Assembly: GCA_029204225.1 (NCBI GenBank)
Contig: CM055109.1
Coordinates: 22,222,422-22,286,421 of the forward strand
From: Diphasiastrum complanatum
Taxonomy: Eukaryota > Streptophyta > Lycopodiopsida > Lycopodiales > Lycopodiaceae
Length of the DNA: 64,000 bases
Direction: 5' to 3'
Shown here: positions 1 through 12,295 of the stretch, one piece after another
Position numbering within the stretch: the first letter of the stretch is position 1
Layout of the letters: the number at the start of each line of letters is the position of its first letter
The notes under the pieces: model-generated
Seen by the model: the letters and a program-made list of their open reading frames with translations, nothing else
Database searches by the model: none
What the model was told of the DNA's origin: nothing
Program-made: the position numbers and the translations under genes

Positions 1-745
1 TGTTGGAAAATCAAACTTGGGATCTTGTTGATCTACCTTATGGAAAGAAGCCTTTTACTTGTAAATGGATATATAGATTGAAATATAATCAAGATGGTTC
101 CATTCATAAGTATAAGGCTAGACTTGTAGCAAAAGGATTTTTGCAAGTCAAAAGGCATAGATTATGATGAAACCTTTGCTCCTGTTGCAAAGCTTGTAGC
201 TATTAGATTGATCATAAGTCTTGCTACTTCTTTCAAATGGGAGCTCTTTCAAATTGATGTGACAAATGCTTTCTTGAATGGATTCTTGGAAGAGGAAATT
301 TACATGTGCCAACCCGAGGGCTTCATCAAAGATGGAGAAGAAGACAAAGTGTGCTTTTTGAAGAAGAGTCTTTATGGAATCAAGCAAGCACCTAGACTCT
401 AGGTCATATTCTTATCTTATTTCCATTGGATTTTTTTTAAGTTCTTATGAACCATCATGGTACTACAAATATAATGATGGAAAGATCATCAATTTGGTTT
501 TATATGTTGATGATATAATTCTCACAGGAAATGATCTTGATGGCATTAGAGATGTAGAAATTTTCTTTTCTAGTGAATTTAAGATGGTAGATCTAGGACT
601 TCTAAAGGTCATACTTGGAATAAAATTCACTAGATGTAATGATTTTACTTTCATATGTCAATCTAAGTATGCTAGATCTAGCTTTGGAATGAAAGATTGT
701 AAAGGAGTTGAAACTCCCATGAAACTAAATGTCAAGGTTTTTTAG
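1..745 (+). pseudogene. Ty1/copia reverse transcriptase fragment
   Basis: This is the amino-terminal and central part of a Ty1/copia reverse transcriptase, the enzyme that copies retrotransposon RNA to DNA. The reading starts before the window in frame 3 with the conserved KARLVAKGF segment, changes to frame 1 near position 150 (one extra base), and changes to frame 2 near 400 after a small deletion just after KQAPR. The catalytic YVDD box is intact at 503-514. Similarity ends abruptly at the stop at 743-745, before the RNase H domain. The same subfamily occurs at 36.8 kb and 57-59 kb. It is a dead, truncated copy; the family call is secure from the domain order and motifs. Confidence 0.9.
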
Positions 746-1492
746 TGGCATTTTTGTAAAGCAACAATTGCTTTATTGGTTAGCTGGATTTTTTCCCACA
801 GTTTCTTGTTCTTTTCAAAAAATGGTTATTGTATTTTAAATGTTGTCTATGCCTGTTTGGAAGCCAATTTGGTTTTAAATCAGTGGGAATAGGCTGTAAT
901 AGAAGCAAAAATACTCTAATCTGTTGGATGTTGAGTGTTGGTGATGTTTGACAAGATTGCAAGGCTGGTTTATGCTTCATTTACCAACAACCTAACAATT
1001 GTAGGTAGAACTTTCAACACATTGTCCACCTCCCTTTAAAAGATCAGCCTCATGTGGAGGAGATCTAGAGCCAAAGATGCCTAGATAGAAGAGAAATCAA
1101 ACCACAAAAGAAAAAAACATAAAAGAAAGAGAAAAGACTAAAAATAAGGAAGCATCACAAGATCTAGCCACCATTCCACTTTCAGATCCTATGTTAAGGA
1201 TGGTGACAACCTTAGTTGCCTAGATCTCCACTTATAGATCAATCTACTCTCCCCTCATTGGATCAAAACCCATACTACAAGTGACACTCACCGATACCCC
1301 CCTTTTAGGCCTCGTTTGTGACCAAAAGGGAAGAGGCATAAAAGGGGACTACATTTTTTTTTTGGTGTTGTTGCTAGGGAGAGTGCTAGATTTGCTCAGA
1401 AGTGATTTTTCCTATTGCTTCTTGTCATTTTTTTGTAGAATAAGTTTCTTTTACTCGCCCTACCTGTTTTTTTTTTTTTTTTGAGATCTTTA
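746..1492. other. No gene recognised
   Basis: AT-rich spacer between two retrotransposon fragments, with a poly-T run at about 1466-1482. I see no coding pattern or family signature. Confidence 0.5.
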
Positions 1493-2303
1493 TGTGAAAA
1501 TACAACGAAAGGGACCAAGAATGGATCCAAATCAGATCCACAAGAGTGATTGGGTGTTAGACTAGATTGATTTACCAATCTACACAAGATTAGATAGCAT
1601 TAGATCAAATCTACATCAACAAATCTAACAAGAACAATCAGTAATGATCAAAACATTGCCTTGCTAGTACGGACTACCAGAGAATGAAGTACACCAAGCT
1701 TAGAAACCAATATAAAATCACAAGACAAATAGAGAGATAACTCAAGAAATGCTCCAAAACCAAGATTTAGCTTGCTTGATGATTATGGCCAAATGAGGCT
1801 CTATATATACATGAGTGGGATCTTGAGCTGCTGTTGAGTCACTTGATCTAGCACGTGTGAGAGTGCCTAGTCACCAAAGGATCTATCAATCACATCAAAC
1901 TTGGCACATGGTACATGGACTTCCAATATGTAAGGCACCTCCTTGATTTGGGGTAATTTTCCTAACTTATAGGAACTTAGACAAAAATCTTCTACAAGCC
2001 TAAACTCGATTTCTACTGATTTTTCCACACATGTGAGTAGACCTCTACACATGGGAGATTAATCCTAAACTCAAGGTGTAGCACTTTCTACCAATAAAAG
2101 GTTGCCATGTGGCATATAGCTAGAAAACTAGATTTTGGCCATTTTAGCCACTAGATCTCAAATCAAATGATACATACATACTAAATGATTGATCTAAATG
2201 ATATATGCATTTAATTCACATGTGGGAACAGGCTCCACACATGTGTAATAATGATATGTACATAGATATGGCCTAGATCAAGCATGATTTTGACATTTCC
2301 ACA
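1493..2303 (-). mobile_element. 3' LTR of a minus-strand copia element
   Basis: The right end ...TTTCCACA at 2303 is followed by CTCCTCCTC, which read on the minus strand is a purine-rich tract (GAGGAGGAG) directly before a TGTGGAAA LTR start. The left end TGTGAAAATA at 1493 is followed by a GGACC...ATGGATC...GATCCACAAG stretch that resembles the matching end of the LTRs at 56316 and 59705, so this is a related LTR. The outer boundary rests on that similarity and is less sure than the inner one. Confidence 0.6.
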
Positions 2304-2430
2304 CTCCTCCTCAAAATCTAGCCTGGTAATCTAACATGCATCTATCTACAACTCCAAGCTGTAATCTTAACTTTACAAATGGATCATTTCCCAATGGCTT
2401 AGTAAGTATATCAGCAATACAGTCTTAAGA
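2304..2430 (-). pseudogene. Copia pol carboxyl-terminal tail (RNase H end)
   Basis: Read on the minus strand this gives the typical end of copia pol, ADILTKPLGNDPFVKLR, a short tail, then the purine tract and LTR at 2303. The element is cut off at the TA microsatellite that begins at 2449, so only about 40 codons of pol remain. The rest of the element is not found beyond the microsatellite. Confidence 0.75.
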
Positions 2431-2446
2431 TGGAACATGAATATAT

Positions 2447-2448
<2 letters not shown>

Positions 2449-2526
<78 letters not shown>
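2449..2526. repeat. (TA)n microsatellite
   Basis: About 39 uninterrupted TA units. It marks the break point of the copia fragment on its left. ORFs reading IYIYIY through it are artefacts. Confidence 0.97.
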
Positions 2527-2528
<2 letters not shown>

Positions 2529-2716
2529 ACGAAATTGCATCAGAAGAGTTCTTACAAAAAGATGCTTCAACTTTCAATTTTCAAAAGAGCTAAAAAATTC
2601 AATAAAACATTTAAGTAAATGTGAGAAAAGGCATTCACAAACATAAAATTGGAAGAAAATTTGCATGCTTACCTCTTTTGGATCCTAATTATTGTCGGAT
2701 GCCATTATTTATTGTG

Positions 2717-2740
2717 ATATATATATATATATATATATAT
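2717..2740. repeat. Short (AT)n microsatellite
   Basis: About 12 AT units immediately before the dispersed repeat at 2745-3010. Confidence 0.95.
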
Positions 2741-2744
2741 ACAT

Positions 2745-3010
2745 GAAAAAGGCTCTCAAAAAGTAGTGTCACATGTGCTTATATAGGCAAAGTTAGGGTT
2801 AAGGTGCGAGTGACCCAAAATCATGTGCCATAGCAACTCGAGTTGCACAAAACCTTTAGATTAAATTCATTTTTAAATACTTGGGTCCAATTTTAACATT
2901 TGGGCCCATTGAGAGCTAGTCTAGCATTATTTCTCGTGCCTTTGGCTTGCAAGTACATTGTCTCATTTTATGCTGTCTGACTTTATAACATTGGTAGTCC
3001 TCTTTGCACT
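2745..3010 (+). repeat. Dispersed repeat copy 1 (matches 41820-42085)
   Basis: Collinear with 41820-42085: shared blocks include TGTCACATG, CTTATATAG, GACCCAAAATC, GGGCCCATT(T)GAGAGCTAG, CCTTTGGCTT and TGAGTACATTG or its variant. Both copies follow a microsatellite, AT here and CT there. The CTTATATAG block is TATA-like, so this may be part of an LTR or of a small element; no termini could be defined. Confidence 0.65.
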
Positions 3011-5000
3011 TATGTGCACTTTTTCAAACGTTGCCATGCTTTTGTTTTGGTTGCGGTATAATTTGGATGTGAGGCACCTGACTTGTTATTCATTTATTGG
3101 CGAGTGGTCCATGGGTCCAATGCTTTGTCCGCTGCTTGTTGATTTTCTTGTGATGGCTTGCTCCCAGGAGATATAGATTCTAGAACTCTGCCATTGCTAT
3201 TCTTCCATCAATGCTCTCAGTAGTTCCGGGGTTTTTGATTCTCAAATTGGTTTGGGTATTCCCATACAATTGGCACTAACTAGAAACCCATTAGAAATTG
3301 TTGTAGGAATTTTATTGATGGGCATGCGCTAATTGACTTAGTGTTATGTCATTTTTTAGGTGGATTCTCTCAAAAGAGATAAATAGGAATAAATTGGAAT
3401 CCAAGTAAATACAGATGGCTAATATGGTGTACTTGTCGGAAAGAGACTTTCCAGCTTCTTTTTTGAATATACAAGTTCATCCTTTTGTGCATTTGCCAAG
3501 GATTGAAGAAAAATTCATTGTTAAGCTTATAACTATTACTAGTATTGTGTTGCTTGAGGACTTAGATCATATTGGAATCTTGAAGGAGAGACTATTTTAT
3601 TGAGTGATTATATTAGTGCAAGCAGAATATAAATTCAATGATTATGTACATAAATGGCACAAGTTTAGGGTTTCTTTATTGCTAAAACTTTAAAATGAAT
3701 TTGTTTACAATTTCAAAATATAGGTCAAGTATAAAAAAGTTGGAGTCAGAATATTTTCTAGTATTTGTAGACTTGTACATTTCTAAATATGTCTAGTCAT
3801 TGATCAAGCAAAAAAGAAAATGGAACTACTTGAATCTTGCCATCTATTTTGAACTATCATAATTGTATAAGAACTAGATCTTCCTGAGAGCTTGTGAAAA
3901 TTGGTTACCTAAACACGTAGTCATCAAGTAAGTTGCATAACAATTCATGATAGAATGACAATACCTAAACATGCTATATTGACAATCAACAAAGAGGTTT
4001 GCTACACTGTACATTAAAAAAAAAATATTATGCAGACTATGTTGATTGCCAATTCTTCAACATTTTGATACATTTTTCATTCTTGAAGCAAGTTATAACA
4101 TCATGTTTTTCTCATATTACTACATCTTGTAAAAGATAGACAATTGGTATGTTGGATGTTTGATGATGCCTTGCTTGCTATGAATATTTATTTCTTCTAA
4201 GACATAATTTTGCTATTATATCCCTCTATAATAGCACAATAATGTAAACTAGTTGGTATGGTCCAAGTATCACATGATAGACCACAATTTTAATCTCCCT
4301 CCTTGGCTTAAGACCAGGAAACTGAAACCTGGTTAATTCTAATTGTGAACTTTCAAAACATGTGATTCATGATGATTAAATGATTGATGGCATCTAACTT
4401 GTCGCATGCTTGAAATCTCAATGGGTGCAAATCTTGCTTGAACCTTTTGGCTTCATCTTTCCATGCTCCCCTTTTCCAACATCTTTTGAGAAGGAAAAAG
4501 GATGAGTGAAAAGGTACTACTAGAAAGATCTAGTTGTAGTACTATCTCAAAGTTCTCGATGATCCTAGCAACTATGTTGAATGTATATGTGAGTTTTCAT
4601 TTGGCCTTTCATATTAGTGACCCATGGATGGTACTTGAATACTCCAATTACTACAATGCAAGCTACTATAGGACTCAAGGGAAGCCATGCAACATAATTG
4701 ACACTTCAATCTTAGTACAAACTTTTGAAAATGTCAAAAGTTTTGATTTTACTATAAATGGTCATGCTAAATTCAAAAAAAGGCAAACTAGATAGAGTTT
4801 CACAATGGATTTGATGATGGTGTGATATTTGTATCATCCTCATGATTCACATTGAAAGGTGATTGATTAAACAAAATGACATACTTTTTGGTTGATGTAT
4901 GATAAGGAAAGCTTAATCCTAAGCTTCTTTTATCAATGTTCTCTTGAAGCATATACCCTTGGGCTGGGAGTTATCCAGATGTAGTATTTTACTTTTGTCT
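3011..5000. other. No gene recognised
   Basis: Two short ORFs (3415-3603 and 4502-4795, plus strand) have no similarity I recognise and no supporting splice or promoter pattern. The remainder is AT-rich, single-copy-looking sequence. Confidence 0.45.
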
Positions 5001-8000
5001 TTCATGAATGCTCTTAATTCATGGTGTAATAAAGAATAATTGCCATTTAGTTCATATTTAAATCCATTTGTAGGACTAGAGTGATAACATGATTACAGCA
5101 ATTGTTGTTTTTTGTCTGGAACCTAGCTATTTTGTTTCCATCTTGTATTTATCCTTACTATCCATTGCATACTTGAGAACAATTGGCATTGACATTACCA
5201 TAATGCATGGGCTGCACTTTGATGACATAGTCACTGTAATTTGTTGATTTTCCTAGAACCTTACCAGGCCCTTATTTATGTGCAAAAAGGAAAAACATGA
5301 AAAGTCTTGCCATTTAACCAGAAAGATCAAGATTCAAGATAATTCTATATGTCCAGATATGAAACCGGATTTTGTGATTCTATCGTGTTAGAAATTAGTT
5401 CTTGTGGAAGAAAGTGAGTCTTTAAACAAGAGCAACTAGTTGATCTCTCAGTTTAAACAAAGCAGACATAGAAGTTACATTTACCAGATGAGTCTCTAGT
5501 ATTTCCAAAAAACTCAAATTACAAGTCACTCTTTGGCTTGAAGGTAGTTAATTGACTGTTCTGTAATTGAAACGGCTGTGCATGTTGCCTCAAGCTGCTA
5601 TATTGTTTTTCTAGATCTTCAGATTGGTGAAAAATTAGAAAAAATTAGAGTTTGCTGTAACGTCTGGTGGATCTAGTTGTGGAATTGCAGCAAATCAATC
5701 TTAATTAATCAAACAATCTAAGATTGTGTTACATACAGAAAGTGAGATTATCTTCAATTTACACCACATTCTACATGTGCTGAATAACCATCCAAGATGA
5801 AATGGTCAGAGCATGACTAAACTGAAGGAGAGAAGTAATTAGGCTCCTGGCATAATAATACTGCTCAAAGGTTCAAGTGGAAATTCACATTTTAAAAGGT
5901 GGAACTGCTCTGGTTAAGTTCACATTCGTTATCTTTTAGTAAACAGCTTTTTCTTGCTGAATATGATTAAGGACTGTTTTTACCTTATGTGGCTGTAAGA
6001 AAATGCATAGATTTATTGTTATACATGATAAAATCTCATGGTAGCGAGGAGCCCAGGTGAGTATTTAAAGGTGTGACCTGATGCATTTGCAAGGAAATGT
6101 CTAAGCGAAGCTGCATCTTACTTCCCCAGTTGACAGTAACAAAAAGCTAAAAGTGATTATGCCGTATCTTTTATAGACAAATCCGGACTCCAGCTTTTTC
6201 TTACAGTCCAGAGGCATGCGTGATCATGTGAATGTACGTTAAAAGTGATGATGTTACCAGGAACGGATCGCTGTAGTCAACAAGCTCTATCGGTTGCTGT
6301 ACTGCTGACTAAGAAGACCTGTTTAGCTATTTGCATCGGATATAGAGCGTTCAGTACTTGTAGTCACTCAAAATAAGGAAAAAAGGGTTATGAAAGCTTC
6401 AAAGATTCCACATCATCTGCTATATCGTCAGCTTCAGTGTCACGCAAGTCATTTAGACTGAAAATTCTTCAAACCCACTGCAAATTGAAAAATTTGCAAG
6501 CAGGAGATGAGATAAAAGTTTACTTGACAGCTAGATCACTTGGCCAAAAACACTTATAAGAGTTTACTTGAGAGAGCCGTTACACATAACGATTGATCTT
6601 AGCTAGATCACTTGGCCAAAAACACTTATGCACACTTATAACTATGCACATCTATTGGTAATTCTGATGATGTTATTCCACATTAACTATTAGTCAGCGA
6701 CATTTTACAAGTGTCCGCTCACAAGTACCAAAATACGATATTGAATAACGCTCAGTCTAGAATATGATAACACTAATTTGTACTTCGCGAGAACAAGCTT
6801 CTTATTTCTAGGAAGCCAAAAGAGATCTCACGAGGAAAAAGGTCTAGGTAACCGATATGAAATTAAGTCCTCACTAAAATGGTTACTTTAATCTCTAGTT
6901 TTTATAAGAAATTGCTGTTGACAAATTTGATTAATTACATAGTCCAAGAGTTTTCTTAACTGAGCATAAAAATGCTGCAGTCCTATACTACAGTAGCATA
7001 AGTGTAGAAATAGCATAACTTTCCAAGATGACGGACATGTTTCATATTCTAACTCAGATTAGTACCAGATCCATAGCCTAAAATATTGATCACACTGCTC
7101 AAACAAAAAGCTAGGAAGCTAAAATCATTGAAGGTGAGAAGGCTTGCTTGTTAAAGGTAAATTGGAATTTTGAACAACTTGAGAACAGGCGTTCTGCAAG
7201 CAATTAAATTACATGGAGGTCCAAAAATTGAGATATTTTGCCTGAAATGATCAGGAAGTGAAAATTTGCTAGAAATTTACCTTTTACACCGGAGGTGATA
7301 ATATTATGGCAAAGGAAGATATGAAACCAAATTTTAATGAAGAAGGATGGACTGCAGAAGAAGCGATTCACAAAAAGGTCTGACACACCATACTGACAGT
7401 AGTACTTCCAATTTATAGCTAATTGTCCGGTCTAGCTAGGTGACATTAACCACACATTGCTTGCATGAAACCTGAACTATAATCTGAAATGAAGAAACAA
7501 GCATCAGAGTGGACAAGTACGGTGTGACTTTGGGAAAGGATCAAAGCTAAAGTTGGAGGCTTAAACGAAGCTTTCAAAACGCAAAGTAGTCTCAAATGTT
7601 GAGTTCACTCTAATATGCTCCCACAACAGCAGGAGAATGTGGATTTAAGTCAAAATTACTAACATTGAGTAGCATTGGTAGATCGGAAAAAATTAAGTTT
7701 TACAGTAGTAAAAAGCAGGTGCTTCCAGCTGAGGATTTGTTTTTCAAACCCAGAAAGTAGGACCACTCTAAAGGTTCCTTTGCTCTCATTCAATAAAGTG
7801 ATTTAAACGCTTAGAATCGGATAGTTTCATGGGAAATGTGCAGCCAAGACAGAATAGAAGAACCTTTTTGTCTGAGACAAGAAATTGAAGGACATTCCCA
7901 AGTTTCTCAGACGTGGGCATTTTAAGCTGTACTGGTCATTGAGCTGGAGCGGTAAAGGCTGCTGAGTACACTCCTGAGAGCACCACCTGGATCTCCCAGA

Positions 8001-9264
8001 TTGTGTCAATAGAAGTCCTCTTTCAAGTTCTGACTAGATATATGATGTATGAGGTTACAAAGCGAGGATCAAAATGACAATGCAAGAAGCCTTAAATCCA
8101 CAGTTCTCAAATAAGAGCTTCATCCGGAAGAAGACGTTTTGAAACTTGAGCATCCAACTATAATCCTATTGCTCAGGAGTGGGACACCCCACTAAGCTCA
8201 GTTAAATCAAAGAAGCTCTGGCAGTAATCCTAGACTCCACAAACTTTTGAAGAAAGTTTCGCAGAAAGAAAGATCGTGCTCTTAAGAGAGATGCAAGCAA
8301 GACGTGCTTTAAGAATAGAATACAGTAGCAATGAGAATCGAAGAGCTCTTGAGATCTGAGAGATAGATGAAGAGGTCATTACTGATGGATCTGCTCTGGA
8401 ATTCGGCTCATTCGCAAAGACTACAGCATACCAAGCATGTTGCCATGGGTTACAGCATAAAAGTTAAAACACCACACCTGTCTTTCTTTAGAACAATCCT
8501 TGCAGAAAATGGAGACATCCCCTTGGATCAGTAAAATCAGATGCTACATAATGAATCAAAACCTCGGCATTAACAAAACAAAATTTTAAGATGATCTATG
8601 AGTGCTGGTAAAAATTGCAGATTCAGTCCAAGGCTACTGGAGATGTGGAGAATGCAAACACTTGGTAATGCTGGTGGAATGTAGTATAAGGAACAACATA
8701 GTTTACATTGTCGGAGCACATGAACTCATTTTCCATTTCAGAAGCTGCCCACTTTTGCAGCAGCCTAGGAGCCTCACGCTCTTGGGGTTATACTGTTCCT
8801 CTATATATGACATATAATTGTAGAAGAAGGTAAGTATATGTGAGGAGTAAATAATAGTTGCCTGTAGAAAAATGTAATCAACCTCATAGCCAAGAGGAAC
8901 TAGGGATAATGATATTCTGCTGCAGTGTCTTGCCATCAGTAGTGCAGAAAGCAATTTTCAAGCACTGAGTGAAGTGCACTGCTGATCATGAAGCTGGGAC
9001 TTTGTGATCGAAGCAGCAATCTTCACCTCCAGAGAGGGGAAACAGAGACATGCTGTAGTATGGTGAGTAGAGCTGGACTGTTGAGATAATATGACTGTTT
9101 TTCAGAAAGAGAAAGATGTTACTATGCTGAATAGCTGCACCTTGGTTTGGACTAGCCAAGTGTTCATCAGCTCCCCATAGAGAAGAGAGGAAGGACTGTC
9201 GCTTTGAGCTAGCTGTGAAACTGGTCTTGCTGGGCTCTGTGATTGTTGGAAGGGAATGGAGTAG
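5001..9264. other. No gene recognised; downstream flank of the ZF-HD gene
   Basis: No transposon signature and no long reading frame. Base composition becomes less AT-rich toward 9 kb. The part next to 9264 should contain the 3' untranslated region of the ZF-HD gene, whose transcript runs leftward. A repeated phrase, AGCTAGATCACTTGGCCAAA, occurs twice at about 6530-6620. A non-coding transcript cannot be excluded. Confidence 0.45.
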
Positions 9265-10056
9265 CTAAGCAAGGTGAGGAGGGGAAAGACTGGGCAGAGG
9301 CTTCTTTCCAAACGTGTGCTTGTTATTGTGCATCCATACTTTGAGAACATGGCGCTTGACACCAACATCAGCACAGAACTGCTGCACAGCAACCTCATCA
9401 TGCTTCTGGATACGCCATCCCAGCTTCTCAGCAAAGATACACATCTTCTCTTTCTGATCAACTGAGAATTTTGTCCGAAATCGTTTTTTCATGGGCGACG
9501 CAGAGAGAGCATATCCCTGTCCGGCTTCCTGGTCCTCCGCATCCAATGCTCGGTTGTTGAGCGCCATGAGCATGGGAACTGAAGGACGGCATAGATTGAC
9601 AGCGCTGGAGGGTAGAGCGAGATGAACGTGAGGCGGGCTGAGCTGCCCACTTCCACCTGAGCGTTTGATCCGATCCTTGTTGCGGGCTTGCAGGCAGTCT
9701 GCACAGGAGAAGGGAGGCTCCCCATCCACCTCTCGCCTATGAAAGTTACGATGGCAGTCGCAGGCAGCGCATTTGAGCGCTTCCATGGTGCCCTCTTCCC
9801 CGCTGGGCATGAATTCCCCGCAGCCATCTATCGCATGGCCACCTATGCTTGCAGCGTGATTTTTCAGGCACTCTCTGTAGCGCACTGCCTTCTTTGCTGT
9901 CGCTGCCTTGATCGCTTCCAGCGCTCGCAGCTCCTCCGGAGGCGTGCCATTGCCGCTGGCCGTAGTCAGCACCTTGAGCTTCGCTGCTTCATGCATGCCG
10001 CCATAGCTCGAAGGAATAGGCATACCTAGATCTGTCTCATGTACTCCCAAATCCAT
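9265..10056 (-). CDS. Zinc-finger homeodomain (ZF-HD) transcription factor
   Basis: A complete intronless 263-residue protein of the plant-specific ZF-HD family, nuclear proteins that bind DNA as homo- or heterodimers. Residues 58-108 are the ZF-HD dimerisation domain with the family phrase RYRECLKNHAASIGGHAIDG, then CGEFMPS and CAACDCHRNFHRRE, providing the Cys/His zinc ligands. Residues about 189-247 are the homeodomain, ending in helix 3 VKRHVLKVWMHNNKH; its Trp and Asn are the core and base-contact positions. Both are intact and length is normal for the family. Between them is an unusual FSCADC sequence (117-121) that adds a CxxC pair. The ATG at 10056 is the only in-frame start ahead of the domain. 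Codon third positions are GC-richer than the surrounding DNA. It is the only intact conventional gene in the window; the exact orthologue cannot be named. Confidence 0.96.
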   Translation of the reverse strand: MDLGVHETDLGMPIPSSYGGMHEAAKLKVLTTASGNGTPPEELRALEAIKAATAKKAVRYRECLKNHAASIGGHAIDGCGEFMPSGEEGTMEALKCAACDCHRNFHRREVDGEPPFSCADCLQARNKDRIKRSGGSGQLSPPHVHLALPSSAVNLCRPSVPMLMALNNRALDAEDQEAGQGYALSASPMKKRFRTKFSVDQKEKMCIFAEKLGWRIQKHDEVAVQQFCADVGVKRHVLKVWMHNNKHTFGKKPLPSLSPPHLA

Positions 10057-10851
10057 GATAATGCACTCCCGCTCTCCTTTTTTCTTTGTCTCTGTCCGCT
10101 CTACCTACGTCCTCACCATAGCTGCTTCCATCACACCTCACTCAGCACAATTGACTTGTCTTTTCCAACCTACAGGCATCCTTCACCAAAAACATAACAT
10201 CAATTTCTAAAATTACTCTTCTTTTCCATCAATAATCCTGCAGCGAATCGGCCTCTTTGCTCCTGCCAATGCAGTTAGCTGCTGCATGCAATCTTCGCAT
10301 GCACCGAGCTTCAGCACCCTCAATCTCAGCCCGCGCAGTGCCAACGCTAGCGCTGCTCCAAGCTAATTAGCTCTCGATCATAAAGCAATCAGAAAGCTAT
10401 TACGAACATTGATCTCACTCAGCCACAGGCTTGGCCTAACCCAAACAGCCAGAACAAGGAATGAGTCAAAGCCGATCAGACTCACGGATTAACACAAATC
10501 TAAACTTGCACCTTTTGGAAGAATGACGCCATCCCAGGCATGCAGAAGCAGACAGAAAGCTTGCGTGAAGTGACAAGAGAGTTGTGTGGATCAAACCACA
10601 GAGCAAGGCAGCGGAATTGATACACCAAAGAGAGGGAGAGAGGCAGCAAGAGGGATATAAAGCAGAGGAGCCCAAAACACAAGGCGAAAAGGCAGGCAAT
10701 GGAGGCGGAAAGACTTGAGACCCACCTGCCAACACGGCTGCTCAAGGCTAAGGAAGAAGCAGGATGGAGGCAGGGCTAGATCGCAACGGGAGGAGGAGGG
10801 TGGACGATATGCCGCAGCGGCAGCGCGCTCGCTCCCTCGCTCGCTCCTCGC

Positions 10852-10883
<32 letters not shown>

Positions 10884-11040
10884 CACGAAAGCGAGAGAGA
10901 GAGAGAGAGAGAGAGATTCTGTTAATGGAATGGAGAAGCGGGGGTTAACTTTTAAAGGAGGGTTTAGGGGGAAGATAACGGAAGTGTGGTTAAAGTAACC
11001 GGAGTTAGGGGTCCAGGAGCGGGCAGGGGGCACGGGCTGC
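10057..11040 (-). promoter_or_regulatory. Upstream region of the ZF-HD gene
   Basis: The segment upstream of the ATG is GC-richer than the flanks and CT-rich on the coding strand, as plant leaders often are. A weak TATA-like box, TTTATATCC on the minus strand at about 10653-10661, is followed by a pyrimidine-rich stretch; if used, the 5' leader would be roughly 570 bases. Short plus-strand ORFs here are shadows of this composition. The promoter assignment is inference from position. Confidence 0.5.
10849..10917 (-). repeat. Interrupted (CT)n tract upstream of the ZF-HD gene
   Basis: GA on the plus strand, CT on the gene's coding strand, about 70 bp with a few interruptions. Tracts like this bind GAGA-binding (BBR/BPC) proteins in plants; a regulatory role here is only inferred. 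Confidence 0.8.
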
Positions 11041-11650
11041 CCGCTGGCGGTCGGGATCGCGCGCCCCTCGGGTCACCCGTGTGCATCAAGCAGCTGCAGG
11101 CTTGGCATTTGCAATGCACGTCAAAGGCTAGTTTGCCTTTCAAAGAAAGGCAATTTTTTTATAAAAAACATGTCATTTCAGCCGCAAACTTAAAAATTGC
11201 TTTTCCATTTGAAAGGTAACTTTGAAAACTCAAACGTCATGTTAGTTTGAAAATTTTAAAACGTTATTGTAAAATATAATTGGAATATATGTATAAGTTA
11301 TTGAAAGGCTCATACTTATTTTCATTTGAAAGGTACCCTTGCAGTATACATGTCATGTCGGGGTGAAAGGTTAAAAAAAAGAAAGCCCATCGGAGGAAAA
11401 GATAGGGGTGCACGTCAGATTCCAAGCCTAATCGCTTTAATCCCTCCAGCACCGTCAGGCTCCTCTTCTCTCCCTCTTGGCGGACGCGCATCACGCGAGG
11501 GCCTTTTTTTTTTCAAATTTCTCCATCATAGTCCAAAGTCTACAAATCAAATTTCTACACAAATTTATCCCAAAGTGCTTGGGCGCACTGTGTTTTCCAT
11601 TTCATATTCCTAGGGGCAACAGAGGCTTTTTTATCATCATCAATATTAGG
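11041..11650. other. No gene recognised
   Basis: A GC-rich edge (to about 11100) passes into AT-rich DNA. The phrase CATTTGAAAGGTA recurs at about 11206 and 11323. No coding evidence. Confidence 0.5.
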
Positions 11651-11950
11651 GGAATGTTTTTCCTTTGTATTTCGAAAGCACCTCCCTTGGCATAATCCAC
11701 TCATGCAAGGTGGATGTTCTTCCTTGGTATGCAAGAGACACTCTCCCCTTGGAATAATCCACTCATGCTAGGTGAATGTTTCTACTTTGTATTTCAAAAG
11801 CACCCCTTGGCATAATCCATTTAACATGTTAGGTGGATGTTTTTCCTTTGTATTCAATAGGCACTTTCTCATAACCCACTTGTGCTAGGTGCATGTTTGC
11901 CCTTTCTATTTGAAAGACATCTCCCCTGGTATAACCTACTCGTGCTTGGC
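11651..11950 (+). repeat. Minisatellite, five units of about 56-62 bp
   Basis: Five diverged tandem units begin at 11651, 11712, 11774, 11835 and 11891. Each starts with a form of GGATGTTTTTCCTTTGTATT and ends with CATAATCCACTCATGCTAGG or a variant. The array ends at about 11950, just before the 178-bp duplication. Confidence 0.85.
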
Positions 11951-11960
11951 TGGCGAGTGA

Positions 11961-12295
11961 GAAACATAACAAAGAAGAACATGGAACATGATATCAAGTG
12001 GTTCAGTAATGTCTCCAAAAGCTTTTGTTATAACATCACTCATCATACATAAGTTGACAAATGGAATCCACGCATTAGCTTTTGGGCTTAGCGTAGAACG
12101 AGCTCAATGATAGGATATTAGAGGTACATAACAAAGAAGAAACATAACAAAGAAGAACATGGAACATGATATCAAGTGGTTCAGTAATGTCTCCAAAAGC
12201 TTTTGTTATAACATCACTCATCATACATAAGTTGACAAATGGAATCCACGCATTAGCTTTTGGGCTTAGCGTAGAACGAGCTCAATGATAGGATA
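11961..12295 (+). repeat. 178-bp tandem duplication
   Basis: Copies start at 11961 and 12139 (offset 178) and are almost identical through AACGAGCTCAATGATAGGAT, so the duplication is recent. It holds no recognisable gene. Confidence 0.95.

Noticed and set aside
4502-4795. 97-codon plus-strand ORF in the ZF-HD downstream flank
   Set aside because: No recognisable domain, promoter, splice site or composition change; length is within chance for AT-rich DNA.
9274-10029. Plus-strand and alternative-frame ORFs across the ZF-HD gene
   Set aside because: Shadows of the conserved minus-strand coding sequence in a GC-richer region.
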